From positions 101,001 through 165,000 of the forward strand of contig JAUPFP010000038.1 of assembly GCA_036925085.1 (NCBI GenBank): a stretch of 64,000 nucleotides of DNA. Reading direction: 5' to 3'. The stretch's first letter is position 1. Each line of letters starts with the position of its first letter. The DNA comes from Brachycybe producta. Its lineage: Eukaryota > Arthropoda > Diplopoda > Playtdesmida > Andrognathidae. Positions 45,597-55,147 of this stretch are shown in pieces. A program made the translations under genes and the position numbers. The notes under the pieces were generated by a model, which was not told the DNA's origin, ran no database searches, and saw only the letters and a list, made by a program, of their open reading frames with translations.

Positions 45597-47026
45597 AGTT
45601 GTCAGATGGTTGTCAAAATGGAAATAATGCGTTCGATTATTTATTAGGACAGGCACCATCTTCATTCCATTGGGTAGAACATGGATCTCGTCGGCGCGGA
45701 TAACTTTCGGCGCCGTCGTTTCCGACGGTTCATCAACTCTATTAACTGGAGTTGGTGGAGTCGTCTTGTTCTCCTCCTTCTTCGGTTTCGGTTCGTTGGG
45801 GCACTGGAACGCTCGATGTCCAGGCTCCTGACATTGATAACAGATGAGTGGCCCAGTAGACTTCCTCCTCTGCTGGGGTCTCGATCCACCATCTCGATTT
45901 GGTTGTGAATCCTGCGTCTTTTCAGACGTGGCCGGATTCTTAGGAGTCCACGTCTGCTTCCTTTGTTGTTGCTGCTGTTGTTGCTTCTGCTGCTGAGGCT
46001 TCTGCTGCTGGGCCGGTTGGTTACCAGTAGACGTCCTGTACACTAGCATCTTCTCCTCTATTAGTTCTCCTTCTGTTTGGGCTGCAAATTTAACAAAGTC
46101 ATATAAATTGTCTTTCGGTGCCCCAAATAGATACTGTTTGAGAGATGGTAGCAGGCTCTTCCTCAGGCTCGAGATCAACAAAGAGTCGTCATCGTTGGGA
46201 TGTATCCTTCGATACATCTCTGCATACTCTTCCACTACTCTGTCCTTGCGGACAGCTCGTTCTTCATCCTTACTTTCTGGTCTGGCAATAGGAATTCATT
46301 TATAATTCCATTTCTCATCATGATCCAATTGATCTCGCCATATTCCAAGCGGAAACGAGCAAGCCATTTGATCGCTCGTTTTCGAAGGAGACCAGTAAAG
46401 TGGCTGCATCGCTGCAGGGAGTTCCACTGGTGCGCAATCGCAATATCTTCGAACTCTTCGATATATAGAAGGATGTTTTCAGACCCAGTATACTTCGAAA
46501 AACCCTGGAGTGGATGTAGCGAATTCTTTTCAGAATACGGCGTAGGTCCCAGGTTTGGAGTCCATTCAGGAGCTTCAGGCCTGAGTTTGCGCCCGGATTC
46601 TGTCGGTGATTTGCTTCTGCTTCTGAGATTTCTCTCATGTGTGTGTTCAAAGCGGCGTGGAGTCGACTCTCCACATAGCCGTCTTACCAATTCTTCTCGG
46701 CTTTCAGGAGTAGCGTCTTTCATCAGTTCGGCAAACCGGTCGACCATCTTCTGTTCGTTGCTTCGTCGAGAGGCCTCAGAAGATGCTTCAGTCTTGAGTC
46801 GGGTGTCGGCTTGTCGTTCTTCGTCTTCAGCACGCTGTTCTTCCTCCTGGAGTCGCTTCTCTGATGCAAGGGCCCTCAGCTTGTCCTCCTTCTCCTGCTT
46901 CCGTGTTTCTCGGGCAACACGGCGTGTTTCCCGAGCTTTCGCTCGTTCCTTTACGAGCTGTTCACGTCGGCGTCTGTATTGGAGTTGCTGGGAGAACCTT
47001 GCGGTTATTCCGTTGGTATTCATCAT
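45585..47026 (-). CDS. gag: gag of the LTR element (frameshifted)
   Basis: The start is the ATG at 47026 (or the adjacent one at 47023). The N-terminus is an Arg/Glu-rich coiled coil (REQLVKERAKARETRRVA). The retrotransposon gag core follows (FSKYTGSENILLYIEEFEDI, WLARFRLEY). The first frame stops at 46235, and the homologous continuation (EYAEMYRRIHPNDDDS) lies in the next frame, so there is a one-base shift near 46240. The second part has a Gln-rich stretch and one CCHC zinc knuckle, CYQCQEPGHRAFQC (C-X2-C-X4-H-X4-C), and ends at 45585. The capsid-type core plus a single knuckle is typical for Ty3/gypsy. Confidence 0.85.
45591..45597 (-). promoter_or_regulatory. Slippery heptamer TTTAAAC at gag-pol overlap
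   Basis: In the gag frame the codons read ACT TTA AAC TAC TAA, so T TTA AAC forms a canonical X XXY YYZ site two codons from the gag stop. Slipping back one base gives TTT AAA CTA CTA, which is the protease/pol frame. This is how -1 ribosomal frameshifting makes Gag-Pol in many retroelements. A downstream structure is not verified. Confidence 0.7.
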
Positions 47027-47177
47027 TATGTATCGTAATTTGTGTCAATAAAAACGCAAAAATGTTTTGAAAAATTTTGTTTGGTTTCAAAATTGTTTGC
47101 ACAATTTAATTACGATAACTCTCGTGTTTTTCAACACGTTTCTTAGGGCAAAACGAGGTAGCAAGTTTTATAAACTA

Positions 47178-47193
47178 CCCCGCACCTCCACCA
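47178..47193 (-). promoter_or_regulatory. Primer binding site, tRNA-Ala-like
   Basis: In element direction TGGTGGAGGTGCGGGG begins 5 nt after the 5' LTR. It starts with TGG, the complement of the CCA end of tRNA, and its complement (CCCCGCACCTCCACCA) resembles the 3' end of insect tRNA-Ala as I remember it. The tRNA identity is from memory. The position is seen. Confidence 0.6.
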
Positions 47194-47198
47194 TATAT

Positions 47199-48148
47199 TG
47201 TGACGGACCTTTTTCCACTAGTAGAATCTGCTTTTTTAGTTTAATACGAGCGAGTTTGCACTCGTATTGATAGTGGTTGGCTAGGCCACTAATTCTACTG
47301 GCCCGGGAGGACTAGACCAATATAACGTCTATTTTATGTCCTCACTAGTCTCTGGCAAAAGACTCCACAGTCTTGAGGATCTTTAATCTCTGTATCTCTC
47401 GGACTTTCGTCCGTAAATCTGCCCTAAGAATCGTATAAAAATATATACTCACTTGTGCGTTGTAGGTTTGCACCTGTTGGGACCTTCTTGATGTATCCAA
47501 ATAGGTGAAGACCTGCAAATGATGAATTCACAATCGCGGATTCCAATATCGAATAATTAACTCCACAGATTGTGTTGAATATAAAAGATCTGTTTATTTG
47601 GTAGATAAACATAAAATTGGCGAACTGGTTTTGCACACACATAAAAATATAACTTTGAGAAAAAAAATAAAATAAAAGAAGAGAACCTTGCCAAAATCGG
47701 GCATAGGTTCGGTATATGACAAGAAGCTTAAAAAGCGTTTTTTGCATTCACAAATGTCACTCTTTATATACCCTGAGAATCCACAAGTCGGATTCTCAGG
47801 GCCGTGTTCAACAATTGGTTACAACAATATTTTGGACCAAATGGACCAATCAAAAGATTGATCCATTTGTCCAAAACCATGATTCATCTCCTGTTGTCAC
47901 ACATAGGTGACAACAGAAGAAATCAAAACAAAATCAAATTAAAAATGAATAAAACTTATTCGTGTGGAAGGAAAAAATGAGGGGGAACGAAAAGGTCAGA
48001 TTGTAATCTCTGAACATATGATATCTGGGTCACTCTGTACCAAAAGTACCGAGTGGCCCAGAAGCCAAACAAAGTACAGGGTGACGTTAAACCCAAAAAA
48101 AACGCAAACGCTAAAGAGCGGAAATAAGCGGCGGGCCCAAACGTCTCA
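47199..48148 (-). repeat. 5' LTR of the Ty3/gypsy-like element
   Basis: 950 bp, TG...CA ends, nearly identical to the copy at 37828. It holds a TATATAAAG box at 47762-47770 on the minus strand, the likely promoter of the element RNA. Open frames of about 107-120 codons inside both LTRs are not thought to code. Confidence 0.95.
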
Positions 48149-48652
48149 ATAGAAACCATTATAGTTGGAGCGACGTCGGTTTTGGGATCCATTTTGTGTG
48201 CAACATTCGCCGATGTCTTTGAACGTAAAACATTGCTCGTGATGTCTCTGTTTGTAACAGCCACTGGAATGGCCACTATTGGATCCTACGTTCAATTTGT
48301 GTATCTCAAAGAACTCTTCTGGTTGCCTTTAGTAGGACTCGTAATGGCTATGCTGGGATTCGCGTTTGGCGGTGCGGAAATGTCGAGCATAATAACGTGC
48401 GAGATGTTCTCGACACAAGCCCGTGGTCGAGCGTTAAGCATTGCCTACTGTGTAAATTCCTTTTGCAGCTTTGCTGCCACGTACTTTTTTCTGTTTGCCT
48501 CGACAGAACTGGGAAAGGCTACTGTTTTCTGGTTCTTTGTCGGAGTCTGCTTGTTTGGATTCGTAATTGCTTTCTTTATGATACCAAATACTAAAGGCTT
48601 ATCCATGGAAGAAATACAAAAACGCAATAATGAAATTACGGTTCCAGATTGA

Positions 48653-49295
48653 TTTATCTTCAACTCAAAATGTCAACAACAAAAAATCGACTATATTTTT
48701 TATTTTAAAAACCATTGTTTTAAAAATTTAATCTTCTTTGTAAAAACCTTAATCATTACACGTAACAGTTTTGGTAAAATTCATGCAAGTGTTTTAAATT
48801 ATAACAAAGTTAAATTCAATTGAATTAAAACAATAATATGAGTTAAATCAAAATACTCTTTAATTATTTCTGACAGAAAATCAGCTACCTTAGTATAAAA
48901 ATAGGTCCGAAATTATCTGAAATTTCATTTAAAAATTGATTTTAAATTAATATTAAAAAACGTTAGTGACAATTTAAAAAAAAAATCAGAAAAAGGAATT
49001 GAATTAAAATTTAAGTCATCGATAATGAGTTGAGATAAAATTAAATCATTGTATATTATCATTAGTTTTCTTTCCAATGTCATCATTAAGCTAAAAAAAA
49101 GGTTTAAATGCACGGGGAAACTAATTAGTTGAAAACTTGTTATAAATGCAGTAGGCCTACAATTGTTTATTCATTTGGAAGTTCACCAAATTAAATTAAA
49201 TATGGATAATAAAAAATCGAAAAAGAAACTGGCAACCTTTCGCAATTTGATTCCAATACTTATCAAGTCATCTGATCTCGATACATTACTCGATC
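48653..49295. other. Spacer between A2 and B2
   Basis: AT-rich 3' flank of A2 (it shares TTCAACTCAAAATGTCAACA with A3 and A4), followed by the upstream region of B2. The latter includes AATGCAGTAGGCCTACAATT near 49146, which recurs in front of the B3 pseudogene (55090). It should hold the B2 promoter. No separate gene is seen. Confidence 0.6.
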
Positions 49296-50702
49296 ATGAA
49301 AGGCTCATATAACATGAATTCGTTGACAAAACAAAATGCGTTTAAAACGAATGCTAAATCCGCGTTTGTCAGTATCGTTATAGCTTTGCAACTGTTCGCC
49401 GCTGGAGCCGGTCTCGGGTTTTCATCGACGGCTATTCCAAATATGAACTCTCAAAGAAACGCTCCCTTTCGATTAACCCTGACCGAACAGTCATGGTTAG
49501 GAAGCATCATTTCCCTCACTTCCACACCGGGATGTATTTTCAATTTAATACTTATGGATACATGCGGTCGTAAATTATCACTGATTATCTTAACAATTCC
49601 AACAGTTATCGGATGGGTCGTCATAACAGGTTCACAGACCGCAACCATGGTAATCATTGGGAGAGCGATTACTGGTGCAACGGGTGGCGCTATGGTACCC
49701 ATAGCATACGCTTACGCTACAGAATTAGTTCCTCCAAAAGTGCGTGGCCTAATGGTGTCTTTCTTGGAGTTAGCTTTAAATGCCGGGATTCTCTTCTCGT
49801 ATACTGTCGGTACGTACATACCTTGGAACTGGCTTGCCATCGCTTGTGCCGCTAATATCTGTGTTGCAACGTGTCTTTTGCTCCTCGTTCCGGAAAGTCC
49901 TCGTTGGCTTCTATTCAAGGGTCACACTGAACAAGGCATCGATTCAATGAATTGGTTACGTGGCTCAAAAACAGAGTCTGAAACGGAAATATCTGACATT
50001 CTGGAGAGTTTGAAGACTGTTTCGAAAAAAACGCCTTGCATAGACTACTTCAAAAGTCCACTTTTGAAGTATACCCTTACCAGCCAGTTGCTGTTTATCA
50101 TTAATGAATTATCTGGAGTGAACTGCATCCGTACGTATACTGTAATTATCTTTCAAATGAGTGGAAGCGATCTCAATGCTAACATGCAAACCATCATAGT
50201 TGGAGCAACGGCGGTTCTAGGATCCATTATGTGCCTCACGTTCGTAGATGTCTTCGAACGTAGAACCGTGTTCATGGCATCGCTGTTGTTCACGGGCATT
50301 GGAATGGCCACGAAGGGAACCTACATCAAAGTAAAAGACTACTTTATGTTCGTCAAAGAAGAACTCTTTTGGCTTCCTTTAGTAGGTCTCATAATAGCTA
50401 CACTAGGGAATGCCTTTGGAGGTGCTGGACTGTCAAGCATAATAACGTGCGAAATGTTCTCGACGCAGGCACGAGGTGGAGCGATAAGCATCAGCTATTG
50501 TACCAACTTCTTAAGCGGCTTTGCACTCTCAAAAGCTTTTCTGTTGGCCTCAAAGGCACTGGCACAAGCTACGGTTTTTTGGTTCTTTGCAGGCGCCTGC
50601 TTGTTTGGAATCGTAATTGCTTTCTTTATAATACCAAAAACTACGGGCCTATCCATGGAAGAAATACAAAAAAGGAATAATGAAATTGCAGTTCCAGATT
50701 AA
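49296..50702 (+). CDS. Tret1-like sugar transporter B2 (only intact B gene)
   Basis: An intronless 468-aa MFS sugar porter. The start MKGSYNMNSLTKQ is an ATG with no upstream in-frame alternative. Marks: MDTCGRKLSLI (DxxGRK), VPPKVRGLMVS after TM4, PESPRWLLFKGH after TM6, LSGVNCIRTYTVIIFQMSGS in TM7, ERRTVFM, CEMFSTQARGGAISIS, and [13 protein letters not shown] near the end. Compared with A genes it has an extra stretch before TM9-10 (KVKDYFMFVKEELFW) and a different TM11 start (LSGFALSKAFLLASKAL). This defines type B, whose other members in this window are all broken. Probably a plasma membrane sugar carrier. Substrate cannot be read from sequence. Confidence 0.88.
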   Translation: MKGSYNMNSLTKQNAFKTNAKSAFVSIVIALQLFAAGAGLGFSSTAIPNMNSQRNAPFRLTLTEQSWLGSIISLTSTPGCIFNLILMDTCGRKLSLIILTIPTVIGWVVITGSQTATMVIIGRAITGATGGAMVPIAYAYATELVPPKVRGLMVSFLELALNAGILFSYTVGTYIPWNWLAIACAANICVATCLLLLVPESPRWLLFKGHTEQGIDSMNWLRGSKTESETEISDILESLKTVSKKTPCIDYFKSPLLKYTLTSQLLFIINELSGVNCIRTYTVIIFQMSGSDLNANMQTIIVGATAVLGSIMCLTFVDVFERRTVFMASLLFTGIGMATKGTYIKVKDYFMFVKEELFWLPLVGLIIATLGNAFGGAGLSSIITCEMFSTQARGGAISISYCTNFLSGFALSKAFLLASKALAQATVFWFFAGACLFGIVIAFFIIPKTTGLSMEEIQKRNNEIAVPD

Positions 50703-51109
50703 GTTTATCGACAAAATAAAATGGAAAAAAAAATCATTAACTATATGTTATACTTCATTTTAAAATCATTGTTTTAAAATTTTTAAATATATTATTGTTG
50801 TTTAAACTTTTTTTTTTTTTTTGCAAAAACTCCAAATAACCTAAATTAAATCAAATGTCTTATATAAAAACCAGCTTCCTTAGTAAAAAAAAATCACTTT
50901 GAAATTTCTTTTAAAAATTTAACTTAAATTATTACAATTTAAATCACTGTCAAAAGCTCAGATAAAAAAACAAACAAATATTTTAAAATTAAATTTATCA
51001 CTTTTTAAAACAGTTATTTTCCGTTTTCGTCATTAACATTTTTATCAAATACAACATTGGTTATAAAATAAACCCAAAGTACAAATAAAATTGTTTCAAG
51101 TGAGTGTAT

Positions 51110-51500
51110 TTGAATTCTGATAATTACTTTAGCAAGCAGCAGAAAGGGGCTATGACAGAGGGAAAACTTAGTCAATGTAACGTCTTGCAAAGTGTACTAG
51201 AGACAAGTAGAGAAGCTGGCCGAGCCCAATAACATGTTTTTTAGAATTCCAAACTTATGCCATTACAGTTCTCAAAACATACTTTCTATGTAATCATATT
51301 TTATGGAAACAAACCTAACTGCTCCCCATTGGACCATTTCAACGGAATTAACTAATAATAGTCACGTGAGGATTCCAATACTTCAAATAGTAACACTAAA
51401 GATTTGTAAGCTATTATTCAGTTGACATTAATGGTACAACCTTTTAAAATTCGCTACCTAAACTGTAACATTTACCTAGTATTTGAAATAAAATGCTCTA
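51110..51500 (-). repeat. Decayed LINE 3' fragment, array copy 2
   Basis: This carries the same block as 36450 and 58150: GGCTATGACAGAGGGAAAAC, then the AACAAACCTAACTGCTCCCC stretch and GTCACGTGAGGATTCCAATA. It aligns with the LINE inserted in B3 (55675-56345), where the corresponding parts read GATGGCAGAGGGAC, AACAAACCTAGCAGCCCTG and GTGGGGATTCCACA. Non-coding. Confidence 0.6.
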
Positions 51501-51734
51501 TATGAAGCTTTGAAGATAGCTTATTTCCAAATTCTTATATGACACAAACAGTCACTAAGATTGTTAGTAGAGGAAAGATATTGTAGTGGTCCTAGTGGAC
51601 CACGGACACTATGAACAAAAACCCCTATTGTAATTAATTTTCACAAAGTCTGATGCAGAACAAGAAACAACAACTTATTATTTTCTATTGATTAAGAAGG
51701 ATTGAATCCAGTTGCACAATATACTGTATAACTC

Positions 51735-52735
51735 AACCTATACACCTATTATTCATGGCAATCTTGTGTATGGAATAATGTGAAATGCCTAACAGAAATA
51801 AAGGAAAACTCAAACCTACCTATTTCAGGGGGTCATCAACTAAGCGTAGAAACTGCAATTGACATGAATGGCCTCTTAACATTCCGGCCAGGAACGTCAT
51901 TGGGGGGGGGGGGGGGCACGGGGGGGGCATCTGCCCCCCCCCCCCCCCTGAAAAACAACTTTTATATGCATGTCAGTCCATTTGAACCTATTCTTAAACA
52001 TGAACTTTAACAAATAAATAAAAAAATATCAACTATCAAATAATTGGGTCTCCCTAAAATGCAGAAAACGCAGAAACTGCAGTATGGTGCTTTATATAAC
52101 GTCTTTGAATGAGATGAAACTGCAGAATCTCATACGAATTGGCAGAAATTCACTTCAAATAAGTCAAATTAAAGTGAAATTGCAGAAAATGCAGAATTAA
52201 ACGTATTTAAATCAACCCAAATTAATTTGAATTTGCAGAAACGTATTTAAAACAACCCAAATTAATGGGAAATTGCAGAAACTCATTAATTTGAGTTATG
52301 TTAAATAAGTTTCTGCAGTTTCTGCAATTTCACATTGATTTGTGTCTTTTTATGTGAGTTTCTGCAGTTTCTGCAATTTCTGCATTTTAGGGTTTTTTCA
52401 AATAATTTTTTATAAATTTGGAATAAAAATATGATATATTGAATATTCGATCGGGGGGGGGGGGGGGGGGAGCGATATCCCCACCTGCTTTGTAAAATAA
52501 ATTGACAAGGTGGTCAGGTTTTGCCCCCCCCCCCCCCCTGAAAAAACTGAAATGACGTCCCTGATTCCGGCTATGATTCCTATACACCTATTATTCATGG
52601 CAATCTTGTGTATGGAATAATGTGAAATGCCTAACAGAAATAAAGAAAAACTCAAACCTACCTATTTCAGGCGGTCATCAACTAAGAGTAGAAACTGCAA
52701 TTGACATGAATAGCCTCTTAACATTCCGGCTATGG
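51735..52735. repeat. Tandem duplication of about 155 bp, first copy holding a hAT element
   Basis: The segment from CACCTATTATTCATGGCAAT to CTTAACATTCCGGC occurs at about 51742-51888 and again at about 52585-52728. The single-copy counterpart is at about 58805-58945 upstream of A4. The two copies were once adjacent. The hAT-like element now sits at the end of the first. Confidence 0.7.
51889..52563. mobile_element. Non-autonomous hAT element with poly-G blocks
   Basis: The ends read CAGGAACGTCATT and AATGACGTCCCTG, imperfect terminal inverted repeats. A perfect 8-bp target duplication ATTCCGGC flanks it (51881-51888 and 52564-52571), as for hAT. 675 bp with no transposase. Inside are runs of G and C of 12-18 bases near both ends, and inner inverted repeats around GCAGAAACTGCAG (52065 and 52360). 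The single-copy site upstream of A4 (58937) is empty. Confidence 0.85.
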
Positions 52736-52739
52736 ACAA

Positions 52740-53360
52740 AAAAGATTGTTTAGCCTTTCAAAAATGCTATTCAGTTAGAATATATTATGTTTACGAATTT
52801 TGCAAATTAATGCAAATTAACTGTCTGCAATTAGCGACAAACAACCGCTCGTATCTATCTCCGAATTTAATAATTATAACTAACCCCAAGTGTTATGATT
52901 CCAATTAAGGCTTATTATGCACTTTATTCGTAATTTGACTAATTTCTAATTCAGCCTAAACTGTAAAACAACTTGTTACTTAGCTTAGCCCTTATCGTTT
53001 ACTTTCAACTATCCTAGTTACTAGGTCCTTATTACGCCATTTGTTTTAATATTAAAACCAAAAGTTTTAAGCAAATAAAAATTCACAAAAGTGCAAACTG
53101 TTTTATGTGTATTTTATGAAAACAACAACTTGTTTACCAAAAGTCCCATTATATAAACGGCTGAAGCTATTTATAGTCAATCATCAGAAGCAATTACAGA
53201 AAATGCTAATCAAAAACAATTCACTTTAGATGTAGCTTCTGCTATTGGATAAAAAAACAATCATTATTTTTTTTAATTGGAACTTCATCAAACGATCCTA
53301 AAAATTGCCAGCTTAGTGCTTATAAAAAATCATAAGAAAGAGTTATTTCTAACAGTTATC
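52740..53360 (+). promoter_or_regulatory. Upstream region of A3, shared with A2 and A4
   Basis: The stretch CACTTTAGATGTAGCTTCTG (about 53221) to the ATG at 53361 is nearly identical to 37451-37589 (A2) and 59385-59521 (A4). A weaker match (ATTGGAACNCCANCAAANGA) precedes A1. This conservation marks the likely promoter and leader of type A genes. A perfect TATA box is not obvious: the best is the ATTGGATAAAAAAA stretch at about 53244. Confidence 0.5.
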
Positions 53361-54776
53361 ATGTCGTTTAACAGCTCAAAGAGCTCGTATAATGTTAACT
53401 CCCAATCAAATGTACACGCAAAGCAAAAGAAGTTCAAAACAAATATTACACCTGCATTGGCCAGCGTCATTTTAAGTCTGCAAATGTTTTCCATCGGACT
53501 TAACGTCTATCCTGCGACCGCCATTTCAAACATGAACAATCAAAGGTATGCTCCTTATCAATTTACTTTATCAGAACAGTCGTGGTTTGTAAGCATCACT
53601 TTGCTGATGAGCATCCCGGGAAGTATTTTCAGTGGCATTCTGATGGATAAATATGGTCGTAAATTAGCTTTGATAATAATAAGTGTTGTGACAGCTATTG
53701 GATTTGTCATTGTTACAGCTGCTCAGACTGTAGATGTCGCACTAGTTGGACGAGCCGTCGTTGGTCTAGCCAATAGTTTCGCAACACCTATTGCATTCGT
53801 CTATACTTCGGAGATAGTTCCTCCCAAAATTCGCGGCCACCTCGTATCTTTTATGGAGCTCTCACTCAATGGCGGGGTCCTCACCGCATACATCATCGGA
53901 ACGTATATACCTTGGAACTGGATTGCCAATGTTTGTTCTGCTATCAACTGTGCAGCAACATGTCTCTTGCTGATCATTCCAGAAACTCCGCGTTGGCTTC
54001 TACTCAAGGGTCACAAGGAAGAAGCAATGGAGTCCATCAATTGGTTACGAGTCTCCGAAACAGAATCCGAAAAAGAGATGTTAGAAATTCTGGAAAGTTT
54101 AAAGAGTGAAAAAAAACCTACTCCTTGGATGCACTACTTCAGAAGTCCACTTTTGAAGTCCACTTTTACAAGCCTGATGCTGTTTATCGTTACCCAATTG
54201 TCTGGCTTGAACTGCATCCGTGGATATACCGTAAACATCTTTCAAATGAGTGGAAGTGACCTCGACGCTAACACAGAAACTATCATAGTTGGAGCGACGG
54301 CGGTTTTGGGATCCATCCTGTGTGCCATATTCGCCGATGTCTTCGAACGAAAAACATTGTTTGTGATGTCTCTGTTTGTAACAGCCACTGGAATGGCCAC
54401 TATTGGATCCTACGTTCAATTTGTGTATCTCAAAGAACTCTTCTGGTTGCCTTTAGTAGGACTCGTAATGGCTATGCTGGGATTCGCGCTTGGCGGTGCG
54501 GGAATGTCGAGCATAATAACGTGCGAGATGTTCTCGACACAAGCCCGAGGTCGAGCGTTAAGCATTGCCTACTGTGTAAATTCCTTTAGCAGCTTTGCTG
54601 CCACGTACTTTTTTCTGTTTGCCTCGACGGAACTGGGAGAGGCTACTGTTTTCTGGTTCTTTGTCGGAGTCTGCTTGTTTGGAATCGTAATTGCTTTCTT
54701 TATGATACCAAATACTAAAGGCCTATCCATGGAAGAAATACAAAAACGCAATAAAGAAATTACGGTTCCAGATTGA
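53361..54776 (+). CDS. Tret1-like sugar transporter A3
   Basis: An intronless 471-aa sugar porter. The start is the ATG at 53361 (MSFNSSKSSYNVNSQ); the longer frame begins only at a TTG. Marks: [11 protein letters not shown] after TM2, [36 protein letters not shown] after TM6, [20 protein letters not shown] in TM7, [26 protein letters not shown] in TM10, and [15 protein letters not shown] near the C-terminus. It is nearly identical to A4 from about 53850 to the end. It differs from A4 in the TM2-TM5 part (ITLLMSIPGS, VVGLANSFATPIAFVYTSE), where A4 matches A1. Probably functional. Confidence 0.88.
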   Translation: MSFNSSKSSYNVNSQSNVHAKQKKFKTNITPALASVILSLQMFSIGLNVYPATAISNMNNQRYAPYQFTLSEQSWFVSITLLMSIPGSIFSGILMDKYGRKLALIIISVVTAIGFVIVTAAQTVDVALVGRAVVGLANSFATPIAFVYTSEIVPPKIRGHLVSFMELSLNGGVLTAYIIGTYIPWNWIANVCSAINCAATCLLLIIPETPRWLLLKGHKEEAMESINWLRVSETESEKEMLEILESLKSEKKPTPWMHYFRSPLLKSTFTSLMLFIVTQLSGLNCIRGYTVNIFQMSGSDLDANTETIIVGATAVLGSILCAIFADVFERKTLFVMSLFVTATGMATIGSYVQFVYLKELFWLPLVGLVMAMLGFALGGAGMSSIITCEMFSTQARGRALSIAYCVNSFSSFAATYFFLFASTELGEATVFWFFVGVCLFGIVIAFFMIPNTKGLSMEEIQKRNKEITVPD

Positions 54777-55147
54777 GTTTACCTTCAACTCAAAATGTCA
54801 ACAAGAAAAAATCATCGATTGTAATTTTTATTTTAAAACTATTGTATTAGAAATTTAAAATATATTAATGTTTAATCTTCTTTGTAAAAAAACTTTAATC
54901 ATTACACATAATAGTTTTGTTAAAATGCATGCAAGTGTGTGTTAAATTAACAAAGTTAAATTCAATTGAAATAAAACAATAATCTGAAATTTCATTTGAA
55001 ACGACAATAAGTTGGGATATAACAAATCTGTATATTATCATTAGTTGCATTAAATGCACTGGGGAAATAATTGGTTGAAAACTTATTATGAATGCCGTAG
55101 GCTTACAATGTTTTTATTGATTTGGAAGTCCTCCCACAGAAAGCATC
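54777..55147. other. Spacer between A3 and B3 pseudogene
   Basis: The 3' flank of A3, then a piece of the B-type upstream region (ATGCCGTAGGCTTACAATG near 55091), which jumps directly into the middle of the B3 coding sequence at about 55148. No independent gene. Confidence 0.6.

Larger units (their letters stand above)
37828..48148 (-). mobile_element. Complete Ty3/gypsy-like LTR retrotransposon, minus orientation
   Basis: 10,321 bp bounded by two LTRs of 949 and 950 bp and flanked by a 4-bp target duplication ATAG (37824-37827 and 48149-48152). The order in element direction is LTR, primer binding site, gag, protease, RT, RNase H, integrase, an extra ORF, polypurine tract, LTR. The protease-RT-RNaseH-integrase order is that of Ty3/gypsy. 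By eye the LTRs differ at two substitutions and two small indels, so the insertion is recent. Three coding lesions beyond the gag-pol overlap are seen: a frameshift in gag near 46240, an in-frame stop at 44179-44181, and a frameshift near 42255. Confidence 0.95.
37590..48652 (+). pseudogene. Tret1-like transporter A2, deleted and split by LTR element
   Basis: The 5' part (37590-37826) starts MSFNCSKSSYNVNSQ like A3 and A4. It then jumps in frame from KFKTN to [10 protein letters not shown], losing about 230 codons (TM1 to TM6). It runs on to GSDIDAN, where the LTR retrotransposon interrupts it. The 3' part (48149-48652) resumes with the rest of TM8 to the C-terminus and ends ITVPD at a TGA. 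The host duplication ATAG stands on both sides of the element. Without the element the two parts would stay in frame, so the deletion may be older than or independent of the insertion. The missing first half means it cannot be a working 12-TM carrier in either state. The promoter region 37420-37589 is still nearly identical to those of A3 and A4. Confidence 0.88.
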
